NCBI GenBank assembly: GCA_900314375.1
Contig: OMVC01000198.1
Location: 1 to 9,982, forward strand
Direction: 5' to 3'
Source of the DNA: an uncultured bacterium
GTDB lineage: Bacteria; Cyanobacteriota; Vampirovibrionia; Gastranaerophilales; Gastranaerophilaceae
DNA length: 9,982 nt
The position numbers and the translations under genes are program-made. Of the stretch, positions 6,201 through 9,982 are shown piece after piece; within the stretch, counting starts at the first letter, position 1; each line of letters opens with the position of its first letter. The notes under the pieces are model-generated. The model saw nothing but the letters and a program-made list of their open reading frames with translations. It was not told where the DNA came from and searched no databases.

Positions 6201-6857
6201 ATGATGAAATATGTTTATTACGAAGTAAAAACGGGTAAAGAAAATATGCAAATCGATTCTGATTTGCTTGATAATGCAATCGCTAATAATGAAACTGAAC
6301 CTATTTTTAGGTTATATGGTTGGAGTCCTGCGTGTGTTTCATTAGGACGCAATCAGAATGATGATTTTCTTGATTATGAACTTTTAAAATCCAATCATAT
6401 TGACGCTGTAAGACGTTTAACAGGCGGGCGTGCACTATTGCATGATGATGAAATAACTTATTCTTTTATTTGTCCTGCATCTTATTTATCCCAAGGAGAA
6501 CATGTAATTTCTTCATATAAAGAAATTTGTCAGATATTGATAGATAGGTTTAAAAAATTAGGCATAGAATTGAACTTCGGAACAAATAAGCAAATTAAAA
6601 CGGGGTTTGACTACTGCATGTTGTTATCGACAGGGGCTGATTTGTGTTATGACGGCAAAAAACTTATCGGTTCGGCGCAATACCGAAAACAGGGTTATAT
6701 ATTACAGCATGGTTCAATTTTATATGATTACGATAGGATTTTGTTGGAAAAAATTTTTGGTGAAGAAATTTCAACTGATGAAATAACCTGTATCAAAGAT
6801 ATAGATAAAAATATAAGCAAAAAAGACATAATTGAAATATTAACGCTTGATTTTTAA
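6201..6857 (+). CDS. lipM: lipoate/octanoate protein transferase, LipM-like (BPL/LPL family)
   Basis: The family signature RRLTGGRALLHDDEITYSF is at residues 71-89, and the lysine motif GKKLIGSAQYRKQGYILQHGSIL at 152-174 (K154 is the conserved acyl-binding Lys). C139 lies 18 residues before the Gly of GSAQ, the spacing I recall for the catalytic Cys of Bacillus LipM. That favours octanoyl-ACP:GcvH octanoyltransferase or lipoyl amidotransferase over an ATP-dependent lipoate ligase. The enzyme would attach octanoate to lipoyl domains in the cytosol, before LipA adds sulphur. At 218 residues it is shorter than LipM (about 280, from memory), and the missing part is C-terminal; the stop follows a T5 run. 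A weak GCGGA site precedes the ATG, which is three bases after the upstream stop, so translation is probably coupled. The symbol is tentative. Confidence 0.8.
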   Translation: MMKYVYYEVKTGKENMQIDSDLLDNAIANNETEPIFRLYGWSPACVSLGRNQNDDFLDYELLKSNHIDAVRRLTGGRALLHDDEITYSFICPASYLSQGEHVISSYKEICQILIDRFKKLGIELNFGTNKQIKTGFDYCMLLSTGADLCYDGKKLIGSAQYRKQGYILQHGSILYDYDRILLEKIFGEEISTDEITCIKDIDKNISKKDIIEILTLDF

Positions 6858-6927
6858 ATCCTTTGATGATAAATTAAGAAAGTGGTTGGCAAGAGTTTAT
6901 AAGAGCTCTAATGACCGCGAATATAGT

Positions 6928-6940
6928 TATAATATAACGC
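6928..6940 (+). promoter_or_regulatory. candidate -10 box of the tandem array and tRNA
   Basis: A perfect TATAAT at 6928-6933 ends seven bases before the first base of the tandem array, the normal distance to a start point. No good -35 box is seen 16-18 bp upstream. TAGAAT at 7036-7041 and 7146-7151 occupies a similar place before the second unit and the tRNA. Confidence 0.4.
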
Positions 6941-7160
6941 CACGGGCCTGTGGCACTCTGCCGACGAGGAAGATTAAGTATCTTCCGAGGAGAGGAAGGT
7001 AGCGCAGCGCTAACGCAAGCCCGTTGAAAATTGAATAGAATTTAAGTCGTCACGGGCCTGTGGCACTCTGCCGACGAGGAAGATTAAGTATCTTCCGAGG
7101 AGAGGAAGGTAGCGCAGCGCTAACGCAAGCCCGTTGAAAATTGAATAGAATTTAAGTCGT
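6941..7160 (+). repeat. perfect tandem pair of 110-bp units, tRNA-like fold
   Basis: Positions 6941-7050 and 7051-7160 are identical base for base. Each unit begins CACGGGCCTGTGGC, the same 14 bases that open the tRNA region at 7161. Each can fold as a four-way junction. For unit 1 the outer stem is ACGGGC/GCCCGT (6942-6947 with 7019-7024), and the three inner hairpins are GGCA/TGCC (6952-6962), GGAAGAT/ATCTTCC (6968-6986) and TAGCG/CGCTA (7000-7012). A 26-base AT-rich linker follows. The units also share GGTAGCGCAG with the D-arm of the tRNA. They lack a normal anticodon arm and T-loop, so they are not tRNAs. The region is clearly richer in G+C than its flanks. They could be a structured RNA, pseudo-tRNAs, or a recombination product at a tRNA locus. 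Confidence 0.9.
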
Positions 7161-7163
7161 CAC

Positions 7164-7235
7164 GGGCCTGTGGCGCAGCGGTAGCGCAGAGGACTCATAA
7201 TCCTTTGGTCGTGGGTTCGAATCCCTCCGGGCCCA
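7164..7235 (+). tRNA. tRNA with anticodon CAT (Met or lysidine-type Ile2)
   Basis: A 72-base cloverleaf: acceptor GGGCCTG/CGGGCCC (one G-U), D-arm GCGC/GCGC with a short 7-base loop, anticodon stem GAGGA/TCCTT with loop CTCATAA, variable TGGTC, T-arm GTGGG/CCCTC (one U-U mismatch) with loop TTCGAAT, discriminator A, no encoded CCA. It is not an initiator tRNA by acceptor or anticodon stem. It differs strongly from the CAT tRNA at 1306-1379, which looks like the elongator, so this one may be tRNA-Ile2 read after lysidine modification. That split is inferred. It lies directly after the tandem array and before a terminator. Confidence 0.9.
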
Positions 7236-7255
7236 AATTATTTAAAACAAATCAT

Positions 7256-7283
7256 AGCAAGAGTTTCAGACTCTTGCTTTTTT
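7256..7283 (+). terminator. rho-independent terminator after the tRNA
   Basis: AGCAAGAGT and ACTCTTGCT form a 9-bp perfect stem with loop TTCAG, followed by a T-run interrupted only after six bases. It ends the transcript carrying the tandem array and the tRNA. Confidence 0.88.
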
Positions 7284-7312
7284 GTTCAAGGGATTGTGAA
7301 ATTTTTAGTTTG

Positions 7313-7383
7313 GTACAGCAGGTAGGGTAGATTTCAGTCTACCAAATATTTTGAAATGGTTGACTAAAGTCAACCCTACTGAC
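7313..7383. repeat. two-armed palindromic element (GGTAGGGT family, copy 1)
   Basis: GTACAGC at 7313-7319 is followed closely by GGTAGGGT (7321-7328). The first arm is GGTAGA/TCTACC (7326-7331, 7338-7343), ending in ACCAAAT. The second arm is GGTTGAC/GTCAACC (7358-7364, 7369-7375). The outer bases GTAGGG and CCCTAC (7322-7327, 7374-7379) can also pair, giving a cruciform-like fold. A shorter copy of the family is at 9689-9730. Confidence 0.7.
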
Positions 7384-7564
7384 TATTTGTAAATAGATTT
7401 ATAAAACATTTATTTGCTCCAAATATAGCCAAAATCTGCTCTATGATTGAAAAACTTGATTTGTTGCATGATGAATTGTAACAAAATTGAAACATTCTCT
7501 AAGCATTAGGCAATTTCTTTTTTTTTTGTTTTTATTACAATGTAAATAGTGTGTGTTTTTAATT
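7384..7564. other. AT-rich intergenic leader, no gene seen
   Basis: No reading frame of note and no RNA fold is evident between the palindromic element and the small protein gene. It must hold the promoter of that gene: TACAAT at 7536-7541 is a possible -10, but no convincing -35 is visible. A long T-tract lies at about 7516-7533. Confidence 0.5.
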
Positions 7565-7578
7565 GAAAGGTGGTTTAT
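7565..7578 (+). promoter_or_regulatory. RBS that sets the start of the small protein
   Basis: AAAGGTGG (7566-7573) lies five bases before the ATG at 7579. The in-frame GTG at 7570 is inside this Shine-Dalgarno sequence and cannot be the start. Confidence 0.7.
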
Positions 7579-7857
7579 ATGGCGATAAATCCAATTACTA
7601 ATTCAATGTTAACTGTAACAAATAATAACAATGGTTCAACGATTATTAATTATGATGACCCTAATATGATAGATGAAGAATGTACTTATACATTTAATAA
7701 AGATGGAAGTGCAAGTCGTGTTTCTAATGCTTGGGGAACAAAAACGGAATTTCCAAAGGATACATTTATTTACAATGGAAAAGAAACTCCATTAGAAATG
7801 GTCAATGAATTTAATTCTTATCAAGATTATAAAAATAAGCTAAATGTGTCAGCATAA
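7579..7857 (+). CDS. small protein of unknown function
   Basis: I do not recognise this 92-residue protein. It has no signal peptide, no membrane span and no cysteine apart from a single Cys in EECTYTF. The N-terminal third is rich in Asn and Thr (TVTNNNNGSTIINYDD). The middle reads like a beta hairpin (CTYTFNKDGSASRVSNAWGTKTEF), and the C-terminus like a short helix (ETPLEMVNEFNSYQDYKNKL). The strong Shine-Dalgarno sequence, normal codon use and a downstream terminator support it as a real single-gene unit. Its short 'MAINPI' start followed by a disordered stretch is similar in style to the Fic-like protein's N-terminus, but that is too little to infer shared targeting. It stands alone among intergenic repeats, which suits an accessory gene. 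Confidence 0.65.
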   Translation: MAINPITNSMLTVTNNNNGSTIINYDDPNMIDEECTYTFNKDGSASRVSNAWGTKTEFPKDTFIYNGKETPLEMVNEFNSYQDYKNKLNVSA

Positions 7858-7922
7858 ATATTAAAATATCTGAGAAAAATTGATAAAAATAAGGTGCATT
7901 GCAATACATCGTTTAAATAAAT

Positions 7923-7950
7923 AAAAAACAGACTTGGCGGTCTGTTTTTT
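7923..7950. terminator. bidirectional terminator, left flank of module A
   Basis: AAAAAACAGAC and GTCTGTTTTTT form an 11-bp perfect stem around a 6-base loop (7934-7939). It can stop transcription from either side: it follows the small protein gene on the + strand and module A on the minus strand. The palindrome at the right end of the window (9961-9982) has almost the same sequence. Confidence 0.85.
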
Positions 7951-7956
7951 ATTGTA

Positions 7957-8240
7957 AATGGCGGGAACGACGAGGCTCGTGTATCGGATTATTGACGGTT
8001 CAACCGTTTGCATTCGTTAAATTTTGCTTGCGCAAAATTCCCACTCATTACAACGGTTTCACGGGGACGAGTTACGTTCGCTTTACTTATTATCAAAACT
8101 TCAGGAAAAAGTTTACTCATTTGTCCGTCGGACCGATTGTTGTTTTCGCAAACTTTTTATTACTGTGATTTGACGCTCACTGCACTCTTGTCTAAATCCT
8201 CAACTCGCATAGGCGTTTCTCGCCACTACCATTTCAGCCA
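7957..8240. repeat. bipartite intergenic module, copy A
   Basis: The left box GGGAACGACGAGGCT (7963-7977) and its six upstream bases are identical to copy C. The right box at 8215-8230 reads GTTTCTCGCCACTACC, a variant of the TTCTCACCTCT seen in B and C. The ~240-bp core does not match B or C by eye but is full of hairpins: ACGGTT/AACCGT (near 7995), AATTTTGC/GCAAAATT (near 8020-8040), and AAAAAGTTT/AAACTTTTT enclosing GTCC/GGAC (near 8105-8160). Frames across it are not shared with other copies, so it is probably non-coding. Confidence 0.65.
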
Positions 8241-8242
8241 TT

Positions 8243-8274
8243 AAAAAAAGAGCCCTGACGGACTCTCTTTTTAA
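8243..8274. terminator. terminator-like palindrome between modules A and B
   Basis: AAGAGCCC and GGACTCT pair around TGAC with one mismatch, with A-runs on one side and T-runs on the other, so it works on either strand. It serves as the right flank of module A and the left flank of module B. Confidence 0.7.
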
Positions 8275-8276
8275 TT

Positions 8277-8443
8277 CGGGAACGACGAGGCTTATCTTGG
8301 ATTTCCTCCACGCTCGGAAAGTCTCGCCTTTGAACCTTTGGTTCAAGCCGGCTCAATTTCCTCGCTATCCGAATTTCGCTTCGCTCAATACGTACGGGAA
8401 TCCGCCGAACTCGAAAACCGAGCTTCTCACCTCTATCGTACAT
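8277..8443. repeat. bipartite intergenic module, copy B
   Basis: The left box CGGGAACGACGAGGCT (8277-8292) is followed by a core of about 130 bp with TTGAACC/GGTTCAA (loop of 3, near 8331-8347). The right end has GAACTCG/CGAGCTTC, whose 3' arm runs into TTCTCACCTCT (8424-8434). The same GAACTCG...CGAG-TTCTCACCTC arrangement is found in copy C. A 69-codon minus-strand frame crosses it, but its codon phase through the box differs from that of copy C. Confidence 0.6.
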
Positions 8444-8482
8444 ATTAAAATACCGATAGGAAAAATCTATCGGTATTTTAAT
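8444..8482. terminator. 16-bp perfect hairpin, right flank of module B
   Basis: ATTAAAATACCGATAG and its exact complement (8467-8482) enclose a 7-base loop (8460-8466). The A/T-rich foot of the stem takes the place of a T-run on both strands. It occupies the same position relative to the right box as the other terminator-like palindromes. Confidence 0.65.
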
Positions 8483-8733
8483 CGGGGTTGACGCTTCTAG
8501 GTTCGAACTTTTTAAGAAATATTACGAACATCTAAACGATACCCCAGTAACCCGAAAGATATGCTATCTCATATCTTCAATAGATATGGTAGCATAAATA
8601 TGAATTTATGTCTAAAGATGTAACAATCTCAAAATGGTTATACTTTACTAGCAAATTTTATTTTTATACGTTTTAAGAAATGTATGTATGAAAAAAGAAT
8701 ATTTGACATTAAATATTTGTAAAAGTTGCACTT
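8483..8733. other. intergenic leader of the Fic-like gene, with one imperfect hairpin
   Basis: No gene is visible. An imperfect inverted repeat at 8561-8595 pairs ATGCTA with TAGCAT and CATATCT with AGATATG around TCAAT; it has no T-run and could be an operator or RNA hairpin. A perfect TTGACA at 8703-8708 is a possible -35, but no matching -10 lies at 16-18 bp before the gene. Confidence 0.4.
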
Positions 8734-9663
8734 ATGTTAAATAAAATAAAACCTCAAAATAATTATAAATATAATATTTCTTTTGGACTTAATCCACATA
8801 ACCAAGATGTAATTAGTAATCTTCATAAGAATACGAAAAACTTAGGTGACACAATTAGGTCTTTTGATATGCACGATACGGATATGCAGCCGTGCCTGAA
8901 AGAATTTTTACGTATAATTCAAACTAATTATTTAAATAGCAATGCGATGATTGCTATAATAGAAAAATTAGAACAACTTGACATCAGCATTAAAAGTAAT
9001 AAAGATGAATTAATGAAATGTTTAAATTTATTCTTTGATTATTGGGTAAAAATTTTTAAGTCCACAAGAGTCAAAGTAGCTGACTTTTCAGATAAAATTG
9101 GAATAAAACATCCGGACATAGGTAATTTAAGCAGAACTATTACAGATCCGTCATTTAAGGAGATTGCAACAAAAAATCGTGAAGATGCATACAAATACCT
9201 ATATGAAAATGTGAAAAAAAATGAGTGTCCTGATGTAAATTTTCTGATAGAACTTAATAAAATAATTACTAAAGATTTAGAATATCAAGCAAGAAATGGC
9301 ACTCGTTATCCTTGTGAAGATCATTCAGGGATAATAATACAATCCCAAACAGACAAACTCAAATTATATCCGGAACAAATAGGTACTGACAAAAGATTAG
9401 ATAAATTTATGGCATGGCTTCATAGAAACTATAATAAAGACGATTTGTTTTTATTTTGTGCACAATCATATAAACATTTGCTCGGAATATCTCCATTCTA
9501 CGATGGAAACGGCAGAACGATTCGTGCTTTTATTGATGCAATATTGTATTCAAAGGGTTATCATTTCAAACAATATCCGGATAATTATGCAGAAGTGAGA
9601 AATTTGCCGATGGATGACTTAAAAAATCTATTTGCATATAACTGTGAAAAAATCCCGGACTAA
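8734..9663 (+). CDS. Fic-domain protein with Ser in place of the catalytic His
   Basis: 309 residues. The Fic fold covers about 150-290: a flap region NGTRYPCEDHSGIIIQ (188-203), the helix AQSYKHLLGI (243-252), and the motif SPFYDGNGRTIR (253-264) followed by AFIDAILYSKG. In canonical Fic AMP-transferases this motif is HPFx(D/E)GNGR, where His is the base that activates the target hydroxyl. Here the codon at 9490-9492 is TCT (Ser); the rest of the motif (F255, D257, G258, N259, G260, R261) is intact, so nucleotide binding may persist without normal transfer. Residues 1-150 are helical and unrecognised; YKYNISFG (11-18) resembles a short N-terminal tag I recall from Gastranaerophilales proteins. 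No antitoxin gene or recognisable (S/T)xxxE(G/N) inhibitory helix was found. No Shine-Dalgarno sequence precedes the ATG. The family call is confident, the activity is not. Confidence 0.85.
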   Translation: MLNKIKPQNNYKYNISFGLNPHNQDVISNLHKNTKNLGDTIRSFDMHDTDMQPCLKEFLRIIQTNYLNSNAMIAIIEKLEQLDISIKSNKDELMKCLNLFFDYWVKIFKSTRVKVADFSDKIGIKHPDIGNLSRTITDPSFKEIATKNREDAYKYLYENVKKNECPDVNFLIELNKIITKDLEYQARNGTRYPCEDHSGIIIQSQTDKLKLYPEQIGTDKRLDKFMAWLHRNYNKDDLFLFCAQSYKHLLGISPFYDGNGRTIRAFIDAILYSKGYHFKQYPDNYAEVRNLPMDDLKNLFAYNCEKIPD

Positions 9664-9688
9664 AATTATAAACTCAATCGGTAAAGTA

Positions 9689-9730
9689 TGTACAGCTTGT
9701 AGCTGGTAGGGTGCAAATTTTTGCACCAAA
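9689..9730. repeat. palindromic element (GGTAGGGT family, copy 2)
   Basis: GTACAGC (9689-9695) and TGTAGCT precede GGTAGGGT. Its arm is GGTGCAAA/TTTGCACC (9710-9717, 9720-9727), ending ACCAAAT. It shares GTACAGC, GGTAGGGT and ACCAAAT with the copy at 7313, but the paired bases of the arm are different on both sides. Confidence 0.65.
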
Positions 9731-9742
9731 TTATAAAAACAA

Positions 9743-9768
9743 AAAAGAATCACTTTTGTGGTTCTTTT
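9743..9768. terminator. bidirectional terminator after the Fic-like gene, left flank of module C
   Basis: AAAAGAATCAC and GTGGTTCTTTT form an 11-bp stem with one G-T pair and loop TTTT. T-runs are available on both strands. Confidence 0.8.
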
Positions 9769-9771
9769 ATT

Positions 9772-9963
9772 AATGGCGGGAACGACGAGGCTGTCTTGAC
9801 CTGTTCGCATTAAACGTGTCTACGGTTTTTCTTTTCAGAAACTTCGTTTCTTCCAAAGAAAAGACCTCCGCACTCTGCTCACAGGTCGCTCGAACTCGGG
9901 CAGGTTTAAAACAACCTGCGGCGAGTTCTCACCTCTTATGCGTTCGACAATCTGACAATAAAA
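9772..9963. repeat. bipartite intergenic module, copy C
   Basis: The left box at 9772-9792 is identical to copy A over 21 bases. The core contains GACCTGT/ACAGGTC as a long-range pair (near 9798 and 9880), a nested AGAAAC/GTTTCT inside CTTTTC/GAAAAG (near 9832-9865), and GAACTCG/CGAGTTC enclosing GCAGGTT/AACCTGC (near 9893-9928). The right box TTCTCACCTCTTAT is at 9926-9939. No gene is supported in it. Confidence 0.65.
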
Positions 9964-9982
9964 AAACAGACCTTACGGTCTG
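9961..9982. terminator. terminator-like palindrome cut by the window edge
   Basis: CAGACC and GGTCTG pair around TTAC, preceded by a run of A. It is the right flank of module C and nearly repeats the palindrome at 7923-7950. The following T-run would lie outside the window. Confidence 0.6.

Noticed and set aside
6941..7160. CRISPR array
   Set aside because: Two 110-bp units are joined directly with no unique spacers, and no cas gene is present.
8234..8443. 69-codon minus-strand frame rich in Arg across module B
   Set aside because: It covers the repeat module and its terminator palindrome, and its frame through the conserved box differs from that in copy C. No Shine-Dalgarno sequence or family match is seen.
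7957..8443. Integron attC sites for the bipartite modules
   Set aside because: The boxes do not give the complementary RYYYAAC/GTTRRRY cores, and the flanking palindromes behave as terminators.
8008..8491. Two short + strand frames inside modules A and B
   Set aside because: No ribosome binding site or family features, and they are made of hairpin arms of the modules.
8484..8550. tRNA or tRNA remnant suggested by GGTTCGAAC and flanking GGGGT/ACCCC
   Set aside because: No T-stem, anticodon arm or D-arm can be drawn around it on either strand.
8483..8733. Antitoxin gene upstream of the Fic-like protein
   Set aside because: No frame with a plausible start and size is present before or directly after the gene.
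9628..9810. 60-codon minus-strand frame overlapping the Fic-like gene's end and module C
   Set aside because: It begins in the conserved box, crosses a terminator and the palindromic repeat, then runs antisense into the Fic-like gene; chance opening.

Overview
The window is AT-rich, and every one of the eleven protein-coding genes annotated with confidence ends in TAA. It carries export-type signal peptides, a TolC-like tandem pair and short proteins of no recognised family. The N-terminal 'ISFG' of the Fic-like protein recalls gut Melainabacteria (Gastranaerophilales), as I remember their proteins. That placement is an inference and has not been tested.

Positions 1-1061 hold a probable + strand operon. 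It contains the 3' end of an alpha/beta hydrolase gene, an SMR transporter with the Gdx (SugE) residue set, and an NTF2/lumazine-binding-like protein, closed by a bidirectional terminator. Positions 1062-1379 hold a doubtful small membrane ORF and an elongator-type tRNA-Met(CAT), both on the minus strand. Positions 1492-3863 hold three minus-strand genes: a six-repeat TPR protein, a secreted protein of unknown function, and a secreted parvulin with a lysine-rich linker. Positions 3899-6857 hold a + strand operon transcribed divergently from the TPR gene: two overlapping paralogous secreted coiled-coil proteins related to TolC helices, then a LipM-like octanoyl/lipoyl transferase that looks short at its C-terminus.

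From 6858 on, the window is mostly non-coding and unusual. A perfect tandem pair of 110-bp units, each able to fold as a tRNA-like cloverleaf and each starting with the first bases of the adjacent tRNA, runs directly into a second tRNA(CAT). After that come a two-armed palindromic element, a small unknown protein, and a Fic-domain protein whose catalytic His is replaced by Ser. Around these genes lie three copies of a bipartite intergenic module. Each copy has a constant GGGAACGACGAGGCT box at one end, a TTCTCACCTCT-like box at the other, a hairpin-rich divergent core, and terminator-like palindromes on the flanks. A second palindromic repeat family (GGTAGGGT plus a changeable hairpin plus ACCAAAT) occurs twice.

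The best candidates for something undescribed are the tRNA-linked cloverleaf array (6941-7160), the bipartite modules (7957-8240, 8277-8443, 9772-9963) and the His-less Fic protein.
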